Shown in pieces: positions 1 through 10,171 of a stretch of 64,000 bases of DNA. A program made the position numbers and the translations under genes. This DNA is from Terana coerulea. Its lineage: Eukaryota > Basidiomycota > Agaricomycetes > Polyporales > Phanerochaetaceae. Each line of letters opens with the position of its first letter. Position 1 is the stretch's first letter. The notes under the pieces are model-generated. The model saw only the letters and a list, made by a program, of their open reading frames with translations, did not search any database and had not been told where the DNA came from. The stretch covers positions 32,730 through 96,729 of the forward strand of contig JAKOGH010000660.1 in the NCBI GenBank assembly GCA_024811115.1. The letters are read 5' to 3'.

Positions 1-1046
1 AAGACGGTCAGAGAGGCTTGTAGAGAAACAACGTCAAGCGTACATGTCGATGGGGCCTTCCTTTTCCAACACCTCTGCAATTGAGGTGGTCTTATAGTTA
101 AATGCGACATCTGCACCGATACTTTCCATAAATTCCACTTTCTGCTGAGTACCGGCAGATGCAATGACCCTCAATCCATCTGCCTTGGCAAGTTGGATGA
201 CCAGCGATCCAACAGCACCTATGCAAAGGAGGATTCTTTGAGTGTCGCTGTCGTCACGGCATCTCTGGACGTACCGGCACCAGCTGACACAAAGACCACC
301 TCACCCTGCTTTGACTGAGCGTATTCCTTCCACCCGCAATACGCACTTTGCCCTGTCGAATTCGTTAGTGCTTGTCATATAGAAATAATAAAACAGCAAT
401 TACCCGGCATTCCGGCGACACCCACGTATGCAGACCATGGTAGATCTTCCGTGTTGTTTAGCACCCGTACCCTTTGCGTATTTTGTTCGACGAAGTACTC
501 TACGAACGCTAGGAAATCAATTGGATCGTTAGCGACTGGCGCAGCACCATTTCGAGACTCAACGTACGGAAGACTCCGTAAATATGATCGCCTGCTTTGA
601 CAGCGGAGTCCTCTGAGCGGATGACCAGCCCAACACCGAAGTTGTACAGTCTGGATAGCATCAATCGAAAATGAACTTCGTTCCAGGTATCGGAAGACGT
701 ACGGTTCCCCTTTGGAAAACGCGGGCTATGCATTGGAAGGCTTCAGGGCTACGTTTTCGGTGACAACCGCGAGCACGTACGAAGTAGCTGTCAGGTTTCG
801 GGGCGTCCCTCATCTTCCCTCTCAAATAAGGATCCACAGACAGAACAATATTTTTGACCAAAACACCGCCTTGCAGTGAGACGGTGTCCAAATTGATCGA
901 GTGGGAGTCGTCATATAGGGTGGTTTTTCCAGGCTCCGGATAGCCTCAAAGGTGGTAGGGTTACGAACGACCAGTTACTGAGTGTCACAACACTCACCCA
1001 TGGGGATCTCATTGAACAGAACACGGCCGTTGGTGACGAGGGGCAT
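1..1046 (-). CDS. NADP-dependent MDR oxidoreductase (alkenal/prostaglandin-reductase-like), 3' end off window
   Basis: This is a medium-chain dehydrogenase/reductase of the zinc-independent PTGR/leukotriene B4 dehydrogenase-like group, which reduces activated C=C bonds of enals and enones with NADPH, probably in the cytosol. Seen: with five short GT-AG introns removed, the frame is open from an ATG at 1046 (MPLVTNGRVLFNEIPMG). It continues through the family blocks DTVSLQGGVLVKN, LSVDPYLRGKMRD, YNFGVGLVIRSED, KAGDHIYGVF, WSAYVGVAGMPG and EVVFVSAGAGAVGSL (nucleotide-binding loop) to ADVAFNYKTTS and GPID near base 46. A GTACGC donor lies there, so the rest of the gene is beyond the left edge. 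No frameshift is visible. No Zn-binding cysteines appear in the readable part. The physiological substrate cannot be read from sequence. Confidence 0.85.
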
Positions 1047-3808
1047 CCTTTGCGAGGGTCGCTGCGAAGAGAATGCTGTAGAGCTGGTGGCGACGGGCAA
1101 TACTTGGCTCTTGATTCAAGCCTCGGGGAGGCGAGTTATACAGGCGTTACGGCATCTAAAAGCGGAGCCAGTCTTTTCCCACCGGCCGCAGTCCAGTATG
1201 AGGAGCAGGCACCTGGCATGAGAAATTGAGGGAACTCAACTACGTCTAAGCCAGTCGTCAACCAAGAAAATAGTACGGCACGGAACACGAGCCGAGATTT
1301 GATTGCATCTATGGTGATATATGACTGTACAGTGCTTACTGGTGGAATACGTTAGGCTGAGCCCCCTATTCGTAGTCAGCAGCTTGGTACGGCTACGATA
1401 GGTTACGATGCATTTCGCAGTCTAGTAGAGAAAGCCACGCAATATTAGCTACAAGCATTACTGAGTAGCATATAGTTACGCTACCTTGCGAAGTGGCGAG
1501 CTTGAGGCAAGCAAAGGGAGGGGGCTCAAAGCTGCTTGCGCTGAGACAGGTAGAGGTCGTCTCTGTACCAGGTCTGTACCGCACAGTAAAGTTTAGCGTT
1601 TAGTGGCGAGACTTACCGGCACCGGCGATCTGAGCAAGCCGGTCATTACGAGTACTGACTGATCACTGATTCCAATACAGGTTGAATTGTATTGAACGCT
1701 TACATAAGCATAAGTCGCCTGCCACCGTACTGCATCACGCTGCAAGTATTCGAGTGACTCTCCTTCTCACCATGTTCCACCTTGATAAAGCAGCTAGCTG
1801 TCGACAACCCTTACCCTCGTTGGACAGCAAGTGCGCTCAGTCCCTAGTGTTGGCCTCTGGCAGTCATCGTGCTCGACCAAGGCACTATGAATAACCATCC
1901 GACGTTCCTCGTTCGAGGTTTCGCGTTTTGCGTGCCACGCTCGACATACTGGCCCGCGTTCTGCATCAGCAAAGGACTGCATAACGTCTGGGGCAATGGG
2001 TGAGTAGAAGAGAGCGAGTAGGAGAGATGGGCAGTGATGGATTGGATACCAAGGTACGCCTATCTTCAGTGCAGCCCGGGAACGCGCCTCTCATGGCAGC
2101 AACGCACAGGTAATTTTGTAAGCTCAGTTCTGCCGATGCTCGAAGCCACACAACGCACGCCTTCTCCTTACTTTCACCACCTGTGCTTCGTGGCCTCAGC
2201 GTCACCAGGGGATCAAATGGACGGCTTCGAAACCGCCGACCGCGATGTGGCAAAGAGCCCTATAGGCCCCGATTCGCAAGTAGACCGTTCCTGCTGGCAA
2301 TCATAATATTTTTGACATGACCTACAGTGCGACACAGTCGATATGTTGAAGAGCAGCACACAAAGGGGATAGCTGGGTCAGGGAGTCAGTTCGAATGTCC
2401 AGGTACGTGGCATGGTTAGACCACCGTCGACACGACGGCTTTGACCAACGGATGCTTCACAGTGGGTATCATGGCAAGACCACCGCAGCGCGCTCATCGT
2501 TGGAGGTCCGTCTCGGCTAAGTCGTTTCGCCGTCCATCTCGCAAGCACCACCTCCAAGATGAGCTGCCGTTTTGCAGTACGTGACCATGTTTTACTGACG
2601 GCGATGCGTTTTCATTTGTTGGACAGCTTCTACGAACATTTTTAATGGCTCTGGCATTGGCTTTGCTCATTTCCGCCGTGTCCGCGCGATATCTCAGCAG
2701 TGTCCACTGCATGTTCCTCTACGGTATATACTATGCGGGTTGGCGCTCACCTCGCACAGTGTACCATGCTATCCCCATTCGCGTCCGAAGCCGTCCAGGA
2801 CGACTCTCAACCCTTCTCTGCTCTCAGTAATCGTCCCCATACCTCTGACACCCGCATACTTCGGCACATATAATACATGGCACCTCCTTTTGCTTGTCCT
2901 GACGCTTGGACTCCTCTCCGTTGTGACTCAAGAATCATGCGCTGTTGGTTCTGTGGACCCGCTCTCTATGTCATCTACTGGCTGGATTCGCCGCAAGCCA
3001 TTATTGGTGCGCCCGAGCCATGTGCAGAGACGATCGTTCAACGAAAATGTCTCTTTTGTACTCACAAACGTGGTTGGGGCGCGACGCGTGGACGAGGATG
3101 AAGCGTTCAGGTCGAGCAGACCGCGGTTATCATAGTCGACGTGCCCGCTATGTACATGCGCGAAGCTCGTACCGTACACCAATGCAGCCGGACGACGAGT
3201 ATGCGAAGAGCATCGTATCCGACCCGGGGGTATCAGCGGCGGCCAGGCGCGAAGACGGTCATAGGCAGCAACATATTCGAAATATTTCTAAAAATGCCGA
3301 CAGTCAACATGGCCAGCATGGCATATATTTTTGCGCCGTTACACTGGCTCTCGTTCTCTCGGACACCCATGGACCACGATCATGTATATGTAGATGTTCT
3401 GATCTGGAAATGAGATCCCTCGGTGTCCGGGATCGTGGGTTTGTAGCAGCATGGGCAAACACATTACTAAGCTGCATTCAATTACAGCAATCCATGCGAA
3501 TATGGTGTCGGACTATGGGCACAGCCTACACTACGGGGGTCCAGTTTTCGGCCTTCCTGGTGCCATGTTGAGACTCGTACAACCGCGACGGGACCGAAAG
3601 TCGCACCGGAGAGCCCAGAGTGCGACCCTTCGACGTCTCGTAAGCCTGTAGCTCCTGTGCACCAATATATCAGGTTAGTTCTGCGCAGAACCTGACGGTG
3701 TATGAGTTGTAGATGCATTGACATATCACCACGAAACCGAATGACAAGTGGGGAGTTCGCCGACTAAAACGTTCCCACAAGGAAAGGCTCCCCAAATGTC
3801 CTCCGATT
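1047..3808. other. intergenic or unrecognised region
   Basis: I recognise no gene in this stretch. The longest open frame (2945-3571, plus, 208 codons) has no motif I know and no convincing exon partners. A short hydrophobic frame at 2645-2830 could be a signal-peptide exon of an unknown gene, but nothing downstream supports it. Confidence 0.4.
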
Positions 3809-3869
3809 GTGAGCAATAAGAGCAACGAACCTCGATATATTTTTTGTTGGTATGAATCATCAGTCTTCA

Positions 3870-4035
3870 TGGTGCCTCTCGATACTCTCAGCTTACCGCT
3901 CTCCTACCAGAAATATCTTCTTACCTGCTTTGTGCTATACATCGGGTACCAATGTGCGCACCGTGAGCCTGTTGCCACTCTGCCGCCGGGGCCTTTGGGT
4001 TTGCACGTTGGTGTGTCGCTCTTCCGGATTATAGC
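3870..4035 (+). pseudogene. possible cytochrome P450 N-terminal relic
   Basis: One plus-strand frame reads a hydrophobic stretch (about KYLLTCFVLYIGYQC), then a basic residue, then LPPGPLGLHVG. Fungal P450s begin with a membrane anchor followed by a proline-rich hinge of the form PPGPxGLPxxG, so this resembles a broken P450 N-terminus. I see no I-helix, ExxR or haem-binding cysteine segment within 3 kb downstream, so this would be an isolated fragment. A chance match is quite possible. Confidence 0.3.
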
Positions 4036-4447
4036 AAGACATAGTCTTAACGAAGGTGGCTTTGCAGAGCACGCCCCTGCCGATACCTAGCTGACAGCTC
4101 GTTCTCCTTTCTCATCTCCGCCGTACCCGCCATGCTTGAAATCTTCTCTGTTCCCGACAAGTCTCAGAAAGTAGTGTTTACCACAGGGCTCGTGAGGTAC
4201 TATTCGTCCTCGTTCTTTGGTCTTTGCTTCGGACTGACTGACCTCATATGCTGGTCCCCCCGATGCGTGCGAATCTCACATCATGTCATGCTCCACGTCC
4301 AAGGCGACTCAAGTCCAGTGCCGAGCAGCACACTGCGCAACGTTGTGTAACGTCTTGTGTCTGTAGCTCACTGCAGTTGGGATGCGTCATTCCTTTCAGC
4401 TTTAGACTCAATTTGAAATATCGTGCATTCCTTTCCCCGAGCTTACC

Positions 4448-5131
4448 AGTAATAAGCGCCGCCACGGAAAAGTCGCGGATAATTAGCAAAAACCGGTAGG
4501 CAACCAGTGGCGGCCACCTGGTGCAGCCACCAATTTATTTTGGTGGTTGGTGGCAATTGGTGTGAACTAGTGACCGCCAAAATGAGTCGGTGTCTGTCAG
4601 TGAAGCACAGTGGTGGTTGTACAGTACATGCAGACTTGAATTCACTTCAAGATCTGCTAATTTATTTATACACTAAGTAGCTTGCTGTATGATCACTAGC
4701 CTTCCGAGGATAATAAAAACCAGCGAATTGCTGTGCCACGTATAGTCTGCATAAGATCTTTGCTAGACTGACCGATTGTATCTATTTTGTATCTACTAGT
4801 ACATGCCCGAGGTCAAAGCGCCCGAGCTTTTCCTTATCGCCACTTGACTGCCATAGTCAATATCCTGTGATTCTTATTGTAGCAGACTCATTACGTATTA
4901 TAAGTTTCACTGAAAAACACCATTCCGCGCCTCAGGGGGTGCCAGAAACATACCCAGCCACCAACGAACACCAGTTGTCAACTTGTCACTGACCGTCGCA
5001 CGCCAATAACCACCGGCGGCCAACATATCTTATCACGAAATAGCCTAAATTGGTAATGGTTGCCACCGGCCACCACCAACCGCCAACGGGCGTCACCGGT
5101 CGGCGTTGTTTCTAGTCACGGGCATATGACT
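4448..5131 (+). mobile_element. MULE-like MITE, copy 1, with 10-bp TSD
   Basis: This 684-bp non-coding element is flanked by a perfect 10-bp direct repeat, CGAGCTTACC (4438-4447 and 5132-5141). The reverse complement of the whole unit recurs at 35564-36240. The ends form a short imperfect inverted repeat (AGTAATAAGC against AGTCATATGC). The interior is rich in CCACC/GGTGG runs. A 9-11 bp duplication points to Mutator-like mobilisation rather than hAT (8 bp). No ORF is present. Confidence 0.7.
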
Positions 5132-5141
5132 CGAGCTTACC

Positions 5142-6076
5142 GCCGGTGAGCACTGAAAGTTATGAGATGGAAGCCTGGTGGCGAGCCGCCGGAATGTCAT
5201 CGCGGGAGTGAATGACGCATTCAGTTGGACTGACGTCGACAACTTACCATACGCTTGGGCGTGCGCGTGAGACGTGATCTGCCTTCCTCCATTCCCATCC
5301 ATCCTTACACCTTCCGCCTTCGATATTAGAGCCCTCACATGCACACTTGCACTACCAGATCTGGATGGTTTCCCACTGGCCGCGAACAGACGACTGGCTA
5401 TCACTGGCTGCTCGGTTCAGTCCCATGACAATAGGCAGTGCACGAGATACGTTCCGAGGGAATTCCTTGCCTAGGCTGGTATCTTGTGACGGGGAAGGCA
5501 TAGAACCATTGTCCACAAAGGTATTCCTCGTCGCGCATTTCCTTCCGCTTGTACTTCATAATCAGCTTCTTAGAGCCCTTTTTCACTGGTGTACGAGACA
5601 TCTAAACGATGTTGCACGTAAGTGTCACGCACTTGAGAGAGCCGAGGTCCACGGATGTCGAAAGCAAGGCCGATCCCATCATCGCAACACATAATGTCGA
5701 CATGAGCCAGGAAGCCGAGGTTATGGGCGCAACATCGCACTGTTCCGCGCATGAAAGCACTTGCTTTCAATTTGATAATGTGAGAGTTATGAACGTATTC
5801 GGAAGACTGCAAAACTCGCTCTGTTCCAGGTCACATACCACCACCGGAGAGTCGCCGCGCATCGATAGGTTCCTTACCTCGATGACTATTCTCCCTGCGT
5901 CTGTTTGGGGGTAGCACGTGTTTGCTGCAATCATGGCGTTGTGCGGACCTTCCTGTACGGCTCTGCGCTGCAAGTTCCCCAACTTCAGGCTACATAAACG
6001 GCAGACTACGGGCGACACCCGACGTTCTCGCTCAGCAACACCCTTCTCGGACTCCACCAAACTCGAGACGACAACG
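5142..6076. other. intergenic region upstream of the aldo-keto reductase
   Basis: Only short overlapping frames are present, with no recognisable domain. The stretch ends in the 5' flank of the aldo-keto reductase. A weak TATA-like ACATAAAC lies about 80 bp before its ATG. Confidence 0.35.
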
Positions 6077-7535
6077 ATGGCGTTCCCTCCTGCTAGCAAC
6101 CCACCGACATCCCTGGGTATCTACCGTAGACTCTCCCCCAAGGCAGGGGTGTTTGTCTCACCGCTGCAAATCGGCGCCATGAGTATTGGCAGCAAGTGGG
6201 CGCAAGTAGGTACGACAAGCAAGGACGCCGCGTTCGAATACCTAGACGCCTTCTTCGAGGCGGGTGGAAATTTCATTGATACCGCCAACAACTAGTGCGC
6301 ACGCCAGATTTACGTTGTGAAATTGCTGGCTGAGCTCTTTACAGCCAAATGGGCGAGAGTGAGGCGCTACTCGGTGAATGGATGGAAGCGAGAGGCAACC
6401 GGGACCAGCTGGTGATTGCGACGAAGGCATGTCTGTGCCCATGTGTTGCGTGATTTGTTTAACGTGTGCATCCTACGCAGTATAGCGGAAACTGGCAAGC
6501 TGGCAATCAGAGCATTGGAACGCCCGCCGGATTTGTCGGCAATAATGCCAAGTCAATGAAGCTCAGCATTGAGGCCAGCCTGAAAAAGCTTCGCACCACA
6601 TACGTCGATGTTCTGTATGTTCACTGGTGGGACTGGACGAGCGGCGTAGAGGAGGTAATGGATGGCCTGCATAAGCTGGTCTCCCAGGGTCTGGTACTCT
6701 ACCTGGTGTGTTATCATTTACAAAAGAGTATATCCGCCGTTCACTAATGTACGTGCATAGGGTGTCAGTAATACACCTGCATGGGTCGTAGCGAAGGCCA
6801 ATCAGTACGCGCGAGACCACGGCAAACCTCAGTTCGTCATATACCAGACAGAGTGGAACGTCATGTCTCGAGATGTCGAGCGGGACATAATTCCGATGTG
6901 TCGCGCCGAAGGTAAGTGTCCGCCATGCGATAGAAAATGTAGGCTCACATCCTAGCAGGCATGGCTATCGCACCTTGGAACATGTTCTGCTCGGGCAGAC
7001 TCCGCACTGACGCTGAAGAAGAAGAGCGTGAGCGCAGCGGCACGGAAGGTCGCAAGGGATACAACCCCAGCTGGAAGCGCAACGAGCTTGAGCGGAAGGT
7101 GAGCGGCGTTCTGGAGAAAATTGGCAAAGAAGTAGGAACTACCAATATCCGTGCCGGTGAGTAGCATGACTAGTCCAGGACTGTAGGTGATGCTAACGCG
7201 GCGCAAGTTTTAATTGCCTACCATCTTCATAAGATGCCTTACGTGTTCCCGCTTGTTGGAGGGAACAAGGTGGAGCAACTGAAGTCCAACATCGAGGGTC
7301 TCAAGCTTATACTCACCCAAGAGCACATTCGCGAAATTGAGAGTGCAGCCCCTTTCGATATTGGATACCCTATGAAGTACATTGTGAGTTGTATCTCCCA
7401 CTGCTCTCTACTCGTCGCTCAGCTTCACTTGACCCTATCCAGGGCGATGGGTCGACGCCTAACCGAAACAATCGTGCAGCAATTGTCTGTGATGTCGAGC
7501 CTTTCCCTGCGCCCATACACCCTGCGTCATCCTGA
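6077..7535 (+). CDS. aldo-keto reductase, aryl-alcohol-dehydrogenase/norsolorinic-acid-reductase-like
   Basis: This is a cytosolic NADPH-dependent aldo-keto reductase of the fungal AAD/NorA-like (AKR9) group, which interconverts aryl aldehydes and alcohols. Seen: the start at 6077 ([10 protein letters not shown]) opens a frame that stays intact to TGA at 7533-7535 after six introns are removed. The catalytic tetrad can be read: Asp and Tyr in DTANNYQMGESE (the Tyr codon is split by the intron starting at 6295), Lys in IATK, and His in LYVHWWDW near 6622. Later blocks are [41 protein letters not shown] and PFDIGYP, ending GDGSTPNRN...HPASS, a normal length. One intron (about 6427-6480) appears to use a GC donor. 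No frameshift or stop is seen. In white-rot fungi such enzymes recycle aryl aldehydes made by aryl-alcohol oxidases; the neighbouring GMC and acid-reductase genes fit that inferred role. Confidence 0.88.
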
Positions 7536-8588
7536 TGGATGCACTTTCTGCTGAGTCGATGTAATTACCGCGCGTCGCGTAGGTAGACCATGCACAATGC
7601 CATACCCGCGGAACTCCATGTTGGATCATGACCTGAGCGTACTGCATAGGACAGAGTTGACTGCATTCGACAGCTCTGCAAGGATCAAGATGGCCTTATC
7701 TACACTGAGCTTGAAGGGCCGTAGATACAACACCTGCAGTAGCTTATTGTGGCTGCATTGAGGTCTCTCTGAGGCCTGAAGGCACACTCCATTCTCGGAG
7801 ACTTCACCTGCGCGCTGAGAGCCTGTGCGCCGCTGCAGTGCAGCGCTCGACGCGACGTACAGTGTAGTGGGCGGCCTTGCAAGTAACGACCCTCATAGAG
7901 AAGATGTATAAGTTGTCATTGAGAGTGCACGATGATGTACTGAATAATCTCGCCCATCCTGAATTCCCTGCCGCGCACCAACCGCCGCGTGCACAACGGC
8001 GCGATCGAGACAAATCTACCTGCATCGAGCCATCGCAGCTCCATGCTGTCATTCTTGCTTGCAGCGCACACGCAAGCTCCTCCCAGTGCACCGCGCATAC
8101 CCCGGCCAGCGCGGTTGCTCGCCTCTTCACAGAGCGAGAACATGTAGCCCAGGCTACGCCAAGCGCCACCATGCCCGCATCCGCTGGACCACTTCATTCC
8201 ATGCGACGACAATACACTCGCACCTTGAAGCCTCCGTGCTCACATATAACAGCACACACTTGCTGAACGGCACGAGCTGGCATGACTCACGCAGCCCATT
8301 GACGTACCCGCCGCCCGCCGCCAACTCGTATACACTACCGGGACGCGACCAACTCTTGCACGTGGTGGGCTTTATCGTCGGGGTATGGAACATCATGAGC
8401 GTTTCGTTCAGGCGGGTCCTCAGCGACCAGCGGACGGTTGTGATCTTCTTCCAGTATCTGTCGCGGTAAGTGCTGCTTCTAGACATCATCAGCAAAACGT
8501 ACAAGCGCTGACAACTGATGAGCGCTGACGAGCACTGAGAGCACTGACGACTGGTTTGGAACCGAAGTTCGAGCCCTGCTGAAGCCAG
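7536..8588. other. intergenic, no recognised gene
   Basis: Both strands carry overlapping frames of 90-172 codons (for example 8154-8672 minus and 8059-8469 plus) without any family motif. The 8.1-8.6 kb part has degenerate GCACTGA/GCGCTGACGA repeats that continue beyond the inserted MITE at 9.08-9.19 kb. This suggests an older repeat into which the MITE jumped. Confidence 0.35.
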
Positions 8589-8596
8589 GCTTTTAC

Positions 8597-8956
8597 TAGT
8601 GATTGGCAAGGGTAAACCCTCCATACTCAGAGGGCAACCCTTACCCTTACCCTCCAATACCCTTACCCTCATGAAGGGTAAGGGTTAAGGGCTACCCTTC
8701 AAACCCTTGCCAAAATAGGCTGAAAATGGTGCTTTAAATGCCTTTCCCTACTTACTTATAATGTCAGTCTTTTATTTGAGTGGCTTCCATTAGTATAGAA
8801 AGCACTTACAACACTTGCAGCTCTCTCTAGCAATATACCTAGCACTTGAATACAGACCCCTGCCAGACAAGGGTTAACTTTCCTCAACCCTTACCCTTAC
8901 CCTCTGTACCCTTACTCTTAACCCTTGGAGGGTTTGCGAACCCCTGCCTATCACTA
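8597..8956 (+). mobile_element. hAT-like MITE with CCCTTA-rich ends, copy 1
   Basis: This is a 360-bp element with inverted ends (TAGTGATTGGCAAGGGT at the left; the reverse complement of the right end begins TAGTGATAGGCAGGGGT). It is flanked by a perfect 8-bp target duplication, GCTTTTAC (8589-8596 and 8957-8964). TAGTG-type ends and an 8-bp duplication are the hAT superfamily signature. The outer segments are packed with ACCCTT/AAGGGT hexamer-like units in both orientations. There is no ORF. A second copy is at 24918-25262. Confidence 0.88.
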
Positions 8957-9352
8957 GCTTTTACTAGATTTTGTATTTTCTTAGTTCCTCATATTTCATA
9001 AACTATGCTGGACGTGAATGATGATGGTTTACTCACCGAAGCTTTGCTGCAAGAGTCGGATGCAAGAGGGGTCAAAAACGTCTGAGAGCTCTCAAAACGA
9101 CTACTGAGACTGGCGGGCGCTGACGGCACTGAAGGGACTGAAGTGCACTGAGATGGCTTCATCAGTACCTGTCAGTACCACTCAGCGCCAATGCAACTTT
9201 GCTGATGCAGCTCTCTGCGCTATACTCAAATAAGACTCTTTCAACTATCAACTCACTAACGTGTGTATCAGCCAACCTACAGGTGAGTAACCATCCTAGC
9301 TTCCTCTAGGCCTCGGTAGGAGTGTATGCCGCTGTATGCACTGCACTTCTAC

Positions 9353-9564
9353 ACTGAGCGTGCATAGCCCTTCGTTCTCACGGACACGTCATGTACTCAC
9401 ATACCGCTGTAGTTCAGACTGACCGTCCGTTTACTAGGTGAATACATAAGAGAGACTTTCCCATACTCTGAGCTTCGGACTGACTGTCCGTTTGTTAGCC
9501 TCACGCGCGTCCACCTTGCGAGACGGACCCTTGCGAACTCTGGTATCAGCGTATATCTTTGTTA
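9353..9564 (-). repeat. LTR family C fragment (inverted relative to 45 kb)
   Basis: The reverse complement of this roughly 210-bp segment matches 45047-45257. Shared anchors include TAACAAAGATATA, CAGAGTT.GCAAGGGTCC, ACGCGCGTGAGGCTAACAAA, GGACAG.CAGTCCGAA, CATGAC.TGTC and CTATGCACGCTCAG. It lacks the downstream TATA box and poly(A)-signal-like part of the 45-kb copy, so it is truncated. Assignment as an LTR rests on the 45-kb copy. Confidence 0.6.
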
Positions 9565-10109
9565 ATCCCCTTGGGTCCAACGCTGAGTCAATATTAACTC
9601 CCTCGTCATGGTCAGTAGCTTCGACTCACCATGAATAATCGGGCACGCAGGCCTGCTTCCCTCATAGCTCAGGCTAACGGTCGTACAGGAAGGAAGATAA
9701 TGATGAGTTGAGAGTGCTGCTCAAGAGGTCGCGGTGGTAGGAGGTAAAGCACCATTCCGCTGGCGTCCTAACGGCACTATAGGAATAAGCGCCTAACTAC
9801 AGGCCATCGCAGTCACGGTAAAGGCTTCATCATCTCGGTTTGATCTAGATGCGCCACTTCACTTTGTGACCCACAAGAATCGACAGTAATATTGGTATGC
9901 GTCTCGCCTTTCTACTCAAGTCTGGCGAGGCTTGACTTTCAGTTGCTGATATATCGCTGTGCATTTCGACATGCACGTGCGTGGTCTGAGCTTACTACTG
10001 CCTGTATGTCGCAGCGTTCGCGTTAGGTACAGCCTCAAGCCCTTACATCGATCTCTCTAACGTTCCGTTCCAAGGGACGGAAGACGCATTCCTCGATGTG
10101 AAAGCCGCA

Positions 10110-10128
10110 GGGGGGGGGGGGGGGGGGG
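10110..10128 (+). repeat. homopolymer tract of 19 G
   Basis: An uninterrupted run of 19 G residues lies 44 bp from the 3' end of the first GMC gene, in its downstream flank. Its exact length is uncertain in any assembly. The rest of 9565-10171 shows no gene or repeat that I recognise. Confidence 0.9.
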
Positions 10129-10171
10129 TAAACTTGGAATATCGTGCCTAGGCTACAACCAACCGCGACTG

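Noticed and set aside
2945..3571. 208-codon open frame
   Set aside because: No motif, poor composition for a protein, and overlapping frames on the other strand. Treated as chance.
6295..6345. Apparent stop codon (TAG) after DTANN in the aldo-keto reductase
   Set aside because: It is the first bases of a GTGCGC intron. Splicing gives DTANNYQMGESE, the expected active-site block.
8154..8672. 172-codon minus-strand frame
   Set aside because: It runs into the hAT-like MITE and has no recognisable domain.
8620..8940. Internal telomere tract (CCCTTA units)
   Set aside because: The units are in both orientations within a 360-bp element with hAT ends and an 8-bp duplication, so they belong to the MITE.
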